From Candidatus Nezhaarchaeales archaeon (lineage in GTDB: Archaea; Thermoproteota; Methanomethylicia; Nezhaarchaeales; JAWCJE01): a stretch of DNA of 50,858 bases. The notes beneath the pieces are model-generated. The model made no database searches, was not told the origin of the DNA, and saw only the letters and a program-made list of their open reading frames with translations. Location: positions 1 through 50,858 of the forward strand of contig JAWCJE010000013.1 of the NCBI GenBank assembly GCA_038853715.1, in the 5' to 3' direction. This document shows positions 7,903-16,258 of this stretch, piece by piece. Positions within the stretch are counted from its first letter, which is position 1. The number at the start of each line of letters is the position of its first letter. The translations under genes and the position numbers were made by a program.

Positions 7903-8324
7903 CTAAAGTCTTTTCTTTACGAATTCTTGAGCTTTTTCCAGAAATTCATCCGCGTTTTTAATAGTGTTTGTACTTCGTCTTCGGTGAATACTATGCCTAT
8001 CTCGTAATCGCTGCTCTCCCTCATTTCAAAAGCCCTTCTAAAATATTGTGCGAATTTTTTCTAATAGGTTTGTTTTATTATTCTTAATCCGAATTCTGAT
8101 ATTAAGCCTGAATGAGTTCTAACATCATATCCTATGGCGTTAAGCATGGCTTTGGCTGCGTGGAAAAACGTGTAGTACGCTCTATTTACGGCGTCTTCTA
8201 TCATGCCTTTTTCTAAGAGGAGTTTGGCTGCTTCTAATCTTCTTTTTGCAACTTCCAATTCTTCTTTTATCCGAATTTTAACGGCTTCCTCCATTGTATA
8301 CCACGATTCCCTTTTTGACCTCAT
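7903..8324 (-). pseudogene. HEPN-domain toxin-like gene, broken
   Basis: HEPN proteins are small helical RNases or partners of minimal nucleotidyltransferases in MNT/HEPN toxin-antitoxin pairs. The first 87 codons are intact (EELEVAKRRLEAAKLLLEKG, then EDAVNRAYYTFFHAAKAML, the usual HEPN helices). A TAG at 8061-8063 follows KQTY, but in the same frame the sequence continues as KKFAQYFRRAFEMRESSDYE and FTEDEVQ, and after a one-base frame change as TIKNADEFLEKAQEFVKKRL to a stop at 7903. Those pieces match the normal HEPN C-terminal part, so the gene carries one nonsense change and one frameshift. A truncated but still folded product cannot be excluded. Confidence 0.75.
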
Positions 8325-8459
8325 CTATGAGCGGGCTTTTCCCCTTTTAAGGTCTCCCTCGTTTATGAATTTGAGGGTTACAAGTTTTCCGTGCTCCACG
8401 AGTATTTTGTCAGCTATTGATGAGGCTAGCTTCACAAGGTTTTCGTCCGTTAAAAGGAG
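8325..8459 (-). pseudogene. Nucleotidyltransferase (MNT) C-terminal remnant
   Basis: Between the 3' end of tRNA-Arg(GCG) and the HEPN start the minus strand reads TDENLVKLASSIADKILVEHG, KLVTLKFINEGDLKRGKARS and a stop that overlaps the HEPN start region. This resembles the last third of minimal nucleotidyltransferases that normally precede HEPN genes. The catalytic GSxxRG/DxD half is absent because the tRNA gene begins immediately upstream. The apparent longer frame running through the tRNA is not a gene. Identity is moderate: it rests on position and a weak pattern. Confidence 0.5.
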
Positions 8460-8460
8460 T

Positions 8461-8538
8461 TGGCGGGCCCGGTGGGACTTGAACCCACGACCAGTGGCTC
8501 CGCAGGCCACCGTCCTATCCATACTAGACGACGGGCCC
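8461..8538 (-). tRNA. tRNA-Arg (GCG)
   Basis: Acceptor GGGCCCG (8538-8532) pairs with CGGGCCC (8471-8465), discriminator G at 8464 and encoded CCA at 8463-8461. T arm GTGGG-TTCAAGT-CCCAC; anticodon arm GGTGGC-CTGCGGA-GCCACT gives GCG. Differs from tRNA-Arg(CCG) mainly in the anticodon arm and in encoding CCA. Confidence 0.93.
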
Positions 8539-8539
8539 C

Positions 8540-8885
8540 TTTTTCCTATCTAAGCATTCATATATCAGTTTATCCTCTCCTTTAATGGATCTTAGAGAAG
8601 CCTAGGTTACTTAACCATTATTTCTACTGTAGTTACCGCTTAACGCATAGCTATGAAACTCTTAATGTGGAGGGCTTCGCGGTTATCCCCAAACAAACCC
8701 TTTAAGGTGAAAAAGGAAGGATGAAACCTATGAATTCCGCAATGGTTGATCCTTAAAGCTGCGGGGATCACCATTGAGGTACTGTAGTTCCAGTTGAAAG
8801 GTTTGCCTTGGAACCCGTTAAAAGAATTAAGAGAGGGAGGAAAAATTTCAAGTATATGGGTTGATAGTGTTCTTGGTGAGACACG
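8540..8885. other. Gene-free stretch with tRNA and peptidase promoters
   Basis: The left end holds the tRNA-Arg(GCG) promoter. The right end has a TATA-like AAGTATATGG near 8850 that would serve the peptidase gene at 8886. The middle, about 8600-8840, contains short interrupted frames but nothing I can assign. Confidence 0.4.
8557..8574 (-). promoter_or_regulatory. tRNA-Arg(GCG) promoter block
   Basis: The same 18 bases as before tRNA-Arg(CCG), ttcatatatcagtttatc, lie 19-36 bases upstream of this tRNA and include the TATA element. Further upstream both flanks share an ATGGATC.TAGA string, pointing to a duplication that included the promoter. Confidence 0.6.
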
Positions 8886-9716
8886 GTGATGCTTGGTTTA
8901 AACAGTTTATTTACTATTACCTCACTGTTTAAAGCTCTACTTCTAATGTTCTTCCTCGGTTTTTCTTCGTGGTCTGACTGGCGGACTAGAGAGGTCGATG
9001 ACCGGTTTTGGCTTATATGCGGCGTTCTATGCGGAGGGTTAACGGGCTATGAACTATACCTCCTCTACATAACTAGTTTTGAAGCATTTACTTCTATGGC
9101 TACACTTACCGCGGCTTCAACCGTTTTATGCTTCCTCTTCGGCCTCAGCTTCTTTTACGCTGGCCTTTTCGGAGGTGCAGACGCAAAGGCACTTTGGTGT
9201 CTTGGCGTATCGGTACCCGTCTACCCTTACGCCTTTTCAAACCTACTCCCACTTACAAGGGTTTTACTCCCAGTGTTCCCGTTAACGGTACTTCTTAACG
9301 CGTTAATAACCGTTATACCTGTATCGTTATACCTAGCGTTACGTAATACATGGCTACTGATTAAGGGTAAACCCCTTTTTAAGGGCCTTGAAAGTGAGAG
9401 CTGGCTCCGTAAGCTGGCCCTACTGTTTATAGGGTTAAAGGTTCCAGCCTCCTCAGTGAAAAGTATGAAGTACGTATTCCTTCTCGAGCGCCGATCACCT
9501 AACGGTGGTAAATCCTTAAAGATATTCACGAGTAGTAGTGAGAACACAGATTTTAATGAGGTAGGTAGGTTAGCGGAACAGCTAGGTGGGGACGTTTGGG
9601 TAACACCAGCTCTACCTTTAATCGTTAACATAACGATAGGCTACCTCCTAGCCTTAATCGTAGGCGATGTACCGCTACTCATCGTTTTAAGGGTCCTCCA
9701 ACTTCTTCGTCCCTAA
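8886..9716 (+). CDS. Prepilin/preflagellin peptidase, A24 family
   Basis: A membrane aspartyl protease that removes the class III signal peptide from archaeal pilins or archaellins. The 276-residue protein has an N-terminal membrane helix ending in the first catalytic aspartate region (WSDWRTREVDDRF, about residues 33-45) and the second, GGADAKAL (about 98-105), the GxGD-type motif here as GGAD. Several further hydrophobic helices follow, plus a soluble loop near residues 200-245 and a last helix. Two adjacent ATG codons open the frame; either may be used. No pilin or archaellum gene is in the window, so its substrates are unknown. Its last 30 bases overlap the end of the convergent GIY-YIG gene. 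Confidence 0.85.
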   Translation: MMLGLNSLFTITSLFKALLLMFFLGFSSWSDWRTREVDDRFWLICGVLCGGLTGYELYLLYITSFEAFTSMATLTAASTVLCFLFGLSFFYAGLFGGADAKALWCLGVSVPVYPYAFSNLLPLTRVLLPVFPLTVLLNALITVIPVSLYLALRNTWLLIKGKPLFKGLESESWLRKLALLFIGLKVPASSVKSMKYVFLLERRSPNGGKSLKIFTSSSENTDFNEVGRLAEQLGGDVWVTPALPLIVNITIGYLLALIVGDVPLLIVLRVLQLLRP

Positions 9717-10202
9717 TAGTTTAAGGGCTTCATCACCGTTAAGTAGCTCAGGCTTTAAACCTAGACCCCTATAAACGTTTAAAACCTCCTCCTTAACCCT
9801 CCTCAAGCCCTCGACTTTAAAATGGTGTAAATGGGTGTTACATTTACAATCCGTTGACCCAAACTTCTTAACTAACGCTTCCACGTAGGAAAGCTGTTGA
9901 AGGGCTCTAGCTACTAAACATTCAAGTTTTACCTCGTTTAAAGCGTAAACAATAGCAACGATCTTGGCGTAGGGGCTAGCTAAAAGATAGTCTATATGCC
10001 ACTTCAACCTTTTAGCTTCCCTCAAGTGGCGTGATAACCTATTAACTAGATTAAAGCCCTTTAATCCAAGAGCCGACCCGGTATACGCGTAAAATCCTTT
10101 TTTAAAGGTGTAATTGCCTAACTTACCAACAGTTATCGGCGTTTCGGTGTTAAGCTTTATTATTAGGGTATACGTACCCTTACAGTGCTTCAATCCTTTC
10201 AC
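9687..10202 (-). CDS. GIY-YIG family protein (DUF123)
   Basis: 171 residues with the GIY-YIG-like pattern KGTYTLIIKL ... KGFYAYTGSALG near the N-terminus, the RLSRHLR...KLKWHIDYLL block, and a late cysteine/histidine region STDCKCNTHLHHF that is characteristic of DUF123. In some archaea and bacteria this domain is fused to or encoded near endonuclease III (Nth); here it stands alone. Nuclease activity is plausible from family membership but not shown. It converges on and overlaps the peptidase gene by 30 bases. Start ATG at 10202. Confidence 0.85.
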   Translation of the reverse strand: MKGLKHCKGTYTLIIKLNTETPITVGKLGNYTFKKGFYAYTGSALGLKGFNLVNRLSRHLREAKRLKWHIDYLLASPYAKIVAIVYALNEVKLECLVARALQQLSYVEALVKKFGSTDCKCNTHLHHFKVEGLRRVKEEVLNVYRGLGLKPELLNGDEALKLLGTKKLEDP

Positions 10203-10419
10203 GCCTTAAAGGGGCTCAGGGTCAGCCTGTACATCACTAACATTAACGGTCAGAACCCGAGTTCCGCTTCATCGCCCACAGTTAAATAGCATCGCTTCCA
10301 AGTAAAGTTTTCGTTATAAGCGTTAACGTTATTAAGGCGAAGCACACTATAATAGGGGCGATGAGCTGGGGACATAGCGCGGATCATGGATGACGAAACC
10401 GCTACACGTAAGCCCCATA

Positions 10420-12030
10420 CTATTCGAGAATCCTAGTGACTACACCTATACCCCTCGTCCTTCCCTCCCTAAATATGAACCAGTCGTTAGGCCTTACGTA
10501 TTCAGGTTTATAGAGGAAGCTGAGCATCGCAGTAGCCGTATCACCTGCGCGTAGAGGCTCCTTTGATAGCTTCTCAAAGATTACGGCTTGCCTAATCGTC
10601 TGTAGATGTAAAACAGCGTTATAACCAACCTTTATGGTGGTCGGGTGGTATAGGAGGGTTATCCTAGCCTCGAAGGATTTCACAGCCCTTGAAGTTAAGC
10701 TCTTATCTAGGACGCACATACCCTTATCAACCTCGTCGTAGTCAACGTTAGTTACAGCTAAACAGACCTCCTGACCGGCAAAGCCCCTATTCACGTTAAC
10801 CCTATTCACCTGTATCGACTTTACCCTAACCAGCCTAAAGCTTCCATCCTTAAAGGGCCCTAGTAGTACGTGGTCATCGACAGCAACACTCCCCTGTAGA
10901 GGTATACCGCTAATAACGGTACCTACACCTTTAACGTTAAACTTATCGTCGACGTACATCGTGAACGGCTTATCCCACTGCTCACTCCACGGGATACGCG
11001 GTGGAAGAAGATTTAGGAACCTCCTTAACTGTTCAAGCCCTTGCCCCGTCTTATTGGATATTATAAAGATAGGCACTATCCTACCGCTCGGCATATTCCT
11101 AGCAGCTACAACCACGTCATCATCGTTCTTAACGGATACGGGGATCTTATTTAAGGCGGGCATTTTCAGCAGTTTTTCAATATCCTTTAAAACCCTAACT
11201 AGTAGCTCCCTAGGCACCATGTCAGCTTTCGTTACAACCGAGAAAACGGGGATTTTAAGCGACGTAGCAACCCCCAAATGCTCTTTAGTGGTCCCGATGA
11301 CGCCAGCGTTCGCCCCCACAATAAGCATGGCGTAATCCGGCGGATGCCCCATGATGCCTTTAAGCGTAGTCCTCAAGTAACGTTCATGTCCTCCTAAATC
11401 AACAAACGAAATTATCTTAGCGCTAGCTAGGAATACTTCAGCCTCGCTTAACGGTGATGATAGCTCGTAGTTAACAACATCCCCAGCCTCATCAAACCCG
11501 AGGAGGTGGGTTGAGATTGAAGAAGTCCTCCTCATCTTAATTTCATGGATGTAGCGAGCTATCCTCGCCATGGCCAGCCCGTTACCATCATCCAACTCAC
11601 CCGAACATAAAACGCTAATAGTCGTAGATTTACCACTATCCACATTACCCACTACAGGTATCGTAACCAGTACTGGAAGACCGCTTTCACGAGTACGTCT
11701 AACAAGTACCTCAGCAACAATCCTTCCCCGTACCTCGCCCTTCCTAACTACAGAGCAAGTAGCTCCAACCCTCTTAGCTACCTCCTCTAAATGCCTAAGC
11801 GATTCCTCGTACTCCTCAATGGTTAACCCTACAAGTTCACCCTTATCGGAAACTCCAAGTTCATAGATGGCTTCACCGCCACCTTCGTTTAAGCGGTACT
11901 TCATCTGAGATGCTAACTTCTCGAGGCGCTCCTCGTCCTTAGGCATCACTTTAAGCTTATACTCTACGTTACCCTCCTCAACCTCCTTAGCTAGCCGATG
12001 GCCCTCCAAGTTATCCACCAATACCTTCAC
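10420..12030 (-). CDS. GTPBP1-like translational GTPase
   Basis: A 536-residue GTPase related to elongation factor 1A/SelB and to GTPBP1 of eukaryotes and archaea. After an N-terminal domain of about 115 residues it has the P-loop GNVDSGKST (about 127-135), a switch II DLGGHER in place of the EF-Tu DxPGH, TKAD for guanine recognition, then two or three beta-barrel domains. The replacement of DTPGH by DLGGH is typical of GTPBP1-type proteins. The role is probably in RNA quality control or a specialised tRNA/ribosome step; this is inference. The small gene upstream on the same strand ends 47 bases before the start and may be cotranscribed. Confidence 0.88.
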   Translation of the reverse strand: MKVLVDNLEGHRLAKEVEEGNVEYKLKVMPKDEERLEKLASQMKYRLNEGGGEAIYELGVSDKGELVGLTIEEYEESLRHLEEVAKRVGATCSVVRKGEVRGRIVAEVLVRRTRESGLPVLVTIPVVGNVDSGKSTTISVLCSGELDDGNGLAMARIARYIHEIKMRRTSSISTHLLGFDEAGDVVNYELSSPLSEAEVFLASAKIISFVDLGGHERYLRTTLKGIMGHPPDYAMLIVGANAGVIGTTKEHLGVATSLKIPVFSVVTKADMVPRELLVRVLKDIEKLLKMPALNKIPVSVKNDDDVVVAARNMPSGRIVPIFIISNKTGQGLEQLRRFLNLLPPRIPWSEQWDKPFTMYVDDKFNVKGVGTVISGIPLQGSVAVDDHVLLGPFKDGSFRLVRVKSIQVNRVNVNRGFAGQEVCLAVTNVDYDEVDKGMCVLDKSLTSRAVKSFEARITLLYHPTTIKVGYNAVLHLQTIRQAVIFEKLSKEPLRAGDTATAMLSFLYKPEYVRPNDWFIFREGRTRGIGVVTRILE

Positions 12031-12076
12031 TCCAAATATGATAAAATGAAGTAAATAAGAATTACTCGAATACCAC

Positions 12077-12292
12077 CTAGTAGTATGCGCTCTTTACGTC
12101 AATGTTGAAGCCGCCCTCCCCAATCACGCTTAACGCTTTCAGTATTACGCCCGTAAAGTCTTTCTCGTACACTACGAGGCCGTTGACGGCCGCGTAAACG
12201 TGAAGTATTTTACGTCCAACATGTTTACTGTAGCTACATAACGATTCAAGAACCCCCTCATCATCTTCCAATATACATACTCGTAGAGCCAC
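12077..12292 (-). CDS. Small protein of unknown function
   Basis: 71 residues, MALRVCILEDDEGV at the start, then a hydrophobic strand-like middle (ILHVYAAVNGLVVYEKDFTG) and a helix ILKALSVIGEGGFNIDVKSAYY. No family is recognised. The alternating hydrophobic pattern and the position 47 bases before the GTPase gene on the same strand support a genuine gene and possible cotranscription. No obvious metal-binding or catalytic motif. Confidence 0.55.
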   Translation of the reverse strand: MALRVCILEDDEGVLESLCSYSKHVGRKILHVYAAVNGLVVYEKDFTGVILKALSVIGEGGFNIDVKSAYY

Positions 12293-12410
12293 GCTAACCG
12301 CATCACCGCCTTAAGGCCTCGTTAAACCTTTTAACTAAGCGGCTTAAACATAAATAAGTCATTTTGATCCTACCTCATCCGGATCTATTAACCCGCGTTG
12401 TTACGCTAAG

Positions 12411-12418
12411 TATAAAAG
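12411..12418 (+). promoter_or_regulatory. TATA box, leaderless transcript
   Basis: TATAAAAG at 12411-12418 is about 27 bases before the GTG at 12442, so the transcript probably begins at or within a few bases of the start codon. Confidence 0.6.
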
Positions 12419-12441
12419 CTCTTTACACTATACGTTGATCG

Positions 12442-12762
12442 GTGCTTAAAGTGGTTAAAGCATCAAGCATAATACTAGTCTCTGCTGACTGGGAGAAAAC
12501 TAGCTCCTTAGCTAGAAGAGTATGCGAAGAGGCCGCTAAAAACCTAGGACTACCCCTCGAGGAGAGGAAGGAGGATTGGACGTTTCTAGCTAAGTACGGA
12601 GCTAAGGATGAATACGGCGGGGTTGATATACCGCAGGTGTTCGTTAAATATGAGGATGGCACCGTGAAACAAGTGTTTAGCCGTATACCGTTGAATAAGG
12701 CTGGAAAGCCGGATCTAGTTGAAGCTATTAGACTTCTTAACGAAGCGGTAGGTAAAGGGTGA
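12442..12762 (+). CDS. Thioredoxin-fold protein lacking CxxC
   Basis: 106 residues that fit a thioredoxin-like fold: a first strand ASSIILVSADWEKTSS, a long helix ARRVCEEAAKNLG, then a cis-proline type stretch VDIPQVFVKYEDGTVKQV before the last strand and helix. In the position of the redox CxxC there is WEKT, so it is not expected to be a disulfide oxidoreductase; the lone cysteine sits in the helix. The GTG start at 12442 is chosen because of the TATA box at 12411. It overlaps nothing and precedes the next gene by 7 bases, so the two probably form an operon. Confidence 0.65.
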   Translation: MLKVVKASSIILVSADWEKTSSLARRVCEEAAKNLGLPLEERKEDWTFLAKYGAKDEYGGVDIPQVFVKYEDGTVKQVFSRIPLNKAGKPDLVEAIRLLNEAVGKG

Positions 12763-12769
12763 ACGTCAA

Positions 12770-13177
12770 TTGGGGAAGGTAATAGTGATGAAAGCTGAAA
12801 ACGGCGGCCTAATGGAGGTAAAGGTAGTTGAGGAGGAACTAGGAAAAGTGATTAAAACGGTGGTGAATACAGCCCTTACCCTTTGGGATTACGAGCGTTC
12901 CGACCTCGTAGTTATGAAGGATAAGTACCTTGTAGAGGTTAAGCTCCCGTTAACTAAGGAGCAACTCGACCTATACTCAAAGTTTGAGCTACGTAGGACT
13001 TCAAGTAGTACAGCTCAGTACCGCGTACCGGTATGGGTTGTATCGTATAATAATAAGTGGACGCGTAACGGCTACGTGGACTACGGCGTTTTTATAGTAG
13101 CCCCTTACGTGGATGAAGCGCAGTTTAACGAAATGAGGGAGATAGCCGTAAACGCTACCTCCGGAGAAGGAAAATAA
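12770..13177 (+). CDS. Conserved-looking protein of unknown function
   Basis: 135 residues beginning MGKVIVMKAENGG from a TTG, preceded by AAGGGTGA at a good Shine-Dalgarno distance. The sequence is rich in beta-strand patterns (LVVMKDKYLVEVKLPL, YRVPVWVVSYNNKW, YVDYGVFIVAPYVDE) and ends in a short acidic/polar tail. I do not recognise the family. It follows the thioredoxin-fold gene by 7 bases and converges with polB. Confidence 0.6.
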   Translation: MGKVIVMKAENGGLMEVKVVEEELGKVIKTVVNTALTLWDYERSDLVVMKDKYLVEVKLPLTKEQLDLYSKFELRRTSSSTAQYRVPVWVVSYNNKWTRNGYVDYGVFIVAPYVDEAQFNEMREIAVNATSGEGK

Positions 13178-13243
13178 GGGTCGGTTTAAAGGCTAGCATC
13201 TTAAAGAGGCACGTAACCACGTTGAAACCAGTCAACCTCTCAT

Positions 13244-15811
13244 CTAGAAGAAGGACTCTAACCGTTTAAGCCCTAATACCTCGTCGAAGCCTATCCCTAA
13301 GGCTTCAAGCACTTGTTCAAAGGTGGTTCTTAGGTGGCCGATATACTTATCCACATCCACCTCGTCTATCCTTGCTAGCGGGAGAGGTTTCACTCCGATC
13401 GGGCCTTTAACCTTTACGAAGGCTATAATATCCCCTGCCTCCACCCTCTTACCAATGTTCGCTAGCTGTTGAGCAGCTTTTACGTGTTGAGGGGTAGTTT
13501 TAACGTAATGCTTTGGGCTTTTTGAAAGCATAACCTTAAAGGCTAGGTCGTCAAGCGTATATTTCCTACCCTTAAGCCTTGAGTAGCAATCCCGAACAAT
13601 GGAACGTATTTTCTCCTTAGCCTGTACGAACTCGTCTTGGGAATGCACTGAGGCTAGAATGCCTATCAGCTCGGAGAAGGCTATTTTAAGGAACTCAGGC
13701 GTATTACGCTTCTTACCCACCATCCCCTTAATTTCAACGGACCCATCTTCCAATACGCCTAAATAGTTCTTCTTAAGCTTAGGGAAAGCAACATACCTAT
13801 ACTTCTTGTCCACGTCGAGGTCTACCCTTAACTCCTCCTCAACCCACGCCGCTAGCTTCTCAACGTCCTCCTCCCTAGGGTTAAGGACGAATATGCTATC
13901 GGTATCTCCATAGATAACCTCTAAGCCTAGCTCCTTCGCTTTATCTATCGTCCTCGAAATTATATACCTACCTACGGCGGTTACCGCTTCAGCTGCTGGC
14001 GGACAGTATAGGGGGAAGTTTTCATGGCCCATAACGCCGTAGCTAGCGTTCAAAATAACCTTTAAACTCCTCTCAACTACGCTATACCAGCTTCTAACCT
14101 CTTGGCTTAACGATTTATCCTTCGATTTAGGCTTAAACCAGTACGCTCTAAAGTCGCGTAGCATCCCTATTATGGTGGACGTTAACCCTCTACGCTTAAC
14201 GCAAACCCAGTGTGGTGTTCCAGCTATAATGTTAGATCTACACTCCTTATGAGGACAGTTTATAACCTCATAGGAGAGGTTACGGGTTTTAAGGATGCTG
14301 GGGTAAAGCGATGTGAAGTCCAAGACCGTAATGTTAAAGTAGGCGCCGGGTTTAGGCTCCAACACGATGGCGCCCATGTACTTCTTACCCTTAATTAAAG
14401 CCTTCGTAGCGGCGCCGCCCTTGGAGGTCAAGATATCTTCAGGCCTCGGTATTAGGTAATTACGTCTCCGATGCTCGAATTGAAGTAGGTTTTTAATCCA
14501 TCCCGATATACCCTGCCTAGTGACGTCCTCCATGGGTAGCTTGGAAATCCTCATAAACATTACTATGAGCTTTATCAGTAACGAGTTTTGAAACGTAGTT
14601 AAGTCTAAAACAAGCTTCGCATCCCTATAACAGTACGTAGCTAGCTCCTCGTAGGTAAGCTCCGAAACCAGTTTATCGATTGCTATCTTCTTATAGCCGA
14701 GTAACGCTTCAGATATGGAATCCAGCGTAACTTCACGATATTTACCGCCGAAAGCGTAGACTTGCACAGACTTATTATGGAAGAACTTGTATAGGTCTAC
14801 GTGGACACCTATTGGTAGGAGGGCCGTATCCTTCCCTAAAACTATGGGGATGCTGGCCTTCGGAAAGCCTAGCTTTTGCGCCCTATTCCTCAAGTACCTC
14901 AAATCAAAGTTATCCCCATTAAACGTCAATATTAGCGGGTAGTCATTAAGCACCTTAAACGTTTCCTCTATCAGTTTACGCTCGTCTTCTAAAAGCTCTA
15001 GCCTTACACCGTTCAACGCTTTCTCCTTAAGCTCTTCCTCCCCGCGCTTTAAAAGTAGCACCTTGTTTAAGCCGTCACTACTCGCTATAGCTACGCTTAT
15101 TATAGGGTATTCCGCTTCACTAGGGTTTGGCACCCTATCAATAGCCGGTGAAGCTACCTCAATATCTATAGCCGCCCTTCTTATATCAGGCGCTGGCTGT
15201 TGAAGCACCATAAACCATTCCTTTACCAGCTCGTCTTGAAGCTCACCTTTAATCGGGCTCGGCGTATCAATATTTAACCCCCAACCCTCAGGTACGAGCT
15301 TTCCATCCTTAACGCGGTAAGGCATACCTGGAATTAAGCCAGCATCGTAAATGTAGCAGTTATGATACTTTACGCGCGCCTCCCAAGCAGCCGGTAGTAG
15401 CTCCCTTATACCCCCCTTAGGCCCGCCACCTATAGCTAACGGGTTGTTAACTACGATCTTAGTCATCGTTACCTCTTCATCCTTTAGCGGATCGTACTTC
15501 TTAACCGCCTCAAGATGGTCGTAGCCTTCATAACCGATAATGGCCGGGTTTACCCTTAACTCATCAATTGAGGCATTGGTTAGGCAGTAAGGCTTATGGC
15601 CGGTATTATCATACCAGAAGTATATCTTACCCTTCTCCGGATCATAGAGCTTAATTAAAGCCTTTCCAACCCTACCGTTATAAGATACCGAGAGAAGATA
15701 ACAGGTACCAGTATTTTCCGGTTTTTCAGCCTCAAATACCGTCTCGGCTATTACCTCCTCTTCTACAGCCTCCTCCTCAGCCTCTTCAAGGTCCTCCTTA
15801 AAGGCGTCCAA
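13244..15811 (-). CDS. polB: DNA polymerase, family B
   Basis: Replicative or repair DNA polymerase with proofreading, 855 residues. Exonuclease motifs are intact: DIE near 213-215, NGDNFDLRY (Exo II) and YCYRDAKLVLDL (Exo III). The polymerase has DFTSLYPSI near 497 (motif A), a region KVILNASYGVMG (motif B) and YGDTDSIF near 639 (motif C) with both catalytic aspartates. A CPHKEC...WVC pattern lies between motifs A and B. The acidic N-terminal ~35 residues (EDLEEAEEEAVEEE) are unusual. The start is TTG at 15811; a TATA box (15845-15852) places the transcript start about 13 bases before it. The gene converges with the small-protein pair at 12442-13177. Confidence 0.95.
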   Translation of the reverse strand: MDAFKEDLEEAEEEAVEEEVIAETVFEAEKPENTGTCYLLSVSYNGRVGKALIKLYDPEKGKIYFWYDNTGHKPYCLTNASIDELRVNPAIIGYEGYDHLEAVKKYDPLKDEEVTMTKIVVNNPLAIGGGPKGGIRELLPAAWEARVKYHNCYIYDAGLIPGMPYRVKDGKLVPEGWGLNIDTPSPIKGELQDELVKEWFMVLQQPAPDIRRAAIDIEVASPAIDRVPNPSEAEYPIISVAIASSDGLNKVLLLKRGEEELKEKALNGVRLELLEDERKLIEETFKVLNDYPLILTFNGDNFDLRYLRNRAQKLGFPKASIPIVLGKDTALLPIGVHVDLYKFFHNKSVQVYAFGGKYREVTLDSISEALLGYKKIAIDKLVSELTYEELATYCYRDAKLVLDLTTFQNSLLIKLIVMFMRISKLPMEDVTRQGISGWIKNLLQFEHRRRNYLIPRPEDILTSKGGAATKALIKGKKYMGAIVLEPKPGAYFNITVLDFTSLYPSILKTRNLSYEVINCPHKECRSNIIAGTPHWVCVKRRGLTSTIIGMLRDFRAYWFKPKSKDKSLSQEVRSWYSVVERSLKVILNASYGVMGHENFPLYCPPAAEAVTAVGRYIISRTIDKAKELGLEVIYGDTDSIFVLNPREEDVEKLAAWVEEELRVDLDVDKKYRYVAFPKLKKNYLGVLEDGSVEIKGMVGKKRNTPEFLKIAFSELIGILASVHSQDEFVQAKEKIRSIVRDCYSRLKGRKYTLDDLAFKVMLSKSPKHYVKTTPQHVKAAQQLANIGKRVEAGDIIAFVKVKGPIGVKPLPLARIDEVDVDKYIGHLRTTFEQVLEALGIGFDEVLGLKRLESFF

Positions 15812-15844
15812 GCCGATGCCCTCAACGATAATCAGTTTATCCTC

Positions 15845-15852
15845 CTTTAAAT
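15845..15852 (-). promoter_or_regulatory. TATA box for polB
   Basis: On the minus strand ATTTAAAG lies about 37 bases upstream of the TTG start. The adjacent GGAGGA (15840-15845) looks like a ribosome site but falls between the TATA box and the predicted transcript start, so it is probably not in the mRNA. Confidence 0.45.
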
Positions 15853-15982
15853 ATTCTAGGCTTTAGCCACTAGCCCCAATATTCATAACGGCGGCCGGGG
15901 GTGGTCTTAATACTTGAATGCTAAGTTAGCCTAAAACTTCGAAGGCCAGCCTCATAGATACGTTTAAGGATATTTTACGGGG

Positions 15983-16201
15983 TTAAGGATACTGTTTAAT
16001 CCGCCAGAGCTCCACCTTCCTACTCTCTTTAACCTTCTTCTTATATTCCTTATAATGCTCCTTACAGACGTATATCCTCCTTCCTTCAGCCTTAAGCTTT
16101 TTAGCCTCGCTGAAAATGCTTATCGCGTCCTTCATGGGTAAGGATCGTACAGCCGGCTTTAAACAGAGGTTGCAAGACTGTCCCTTTCCAATCTTACCCA
16201 T
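15983..16201 (-). CDS. Small zinc-finger-like protein
   Basis: 72 residues. CNLCLKPAVRSLP near the N-terminus and VCKEHYKEYKKK near the C-terminus form a likely C-x2-C...C-x2-H zinc site, with a basic helical tail (KKKVKESRKVELWRIKQYP). Small basic zinc proteins of this type are common in archaea and often bind nucleic acid, but no function is known to me. An ATG start at 16201 is used. It is divergent from the even smaller zinc-ribbon gene at 16259, 57 bases away. Confidence 0.65.
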   Translation of the reverse strand: MGKIGKGQSCNLCLKPAVRSLPMKDAISIFSEAKKLKAEGRRIYVCKEHYKEYKKKVKESRKVELWRIKQYP

Positions 16202-16258
16202 GGCTACACCCCAAATAAATTCAAATAAAGGTTTACCTCTTTCTTAGAATGGATTAAG

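Noticed and set aside
8325-8553. Open frames running through tRNA-Arg(GCG) on both strands
   Set aside because: They include the tRNA itself; only the stretch beyond the tRNA 3' end resembles protein.
10320-10420. Possible C/D box small RNA (GATGA strings with flanking GGGGC/GCCCC)
   Set aside because: No convincing D box (CTGA) lies at the required place.
12423-12662. Minus-strand 79-codon frame opposite the thioredoxin-fold gene
   Set aside because: Serine-rich low-complexity shadow of the plus-strand gene that has a promoter and sensible fold.
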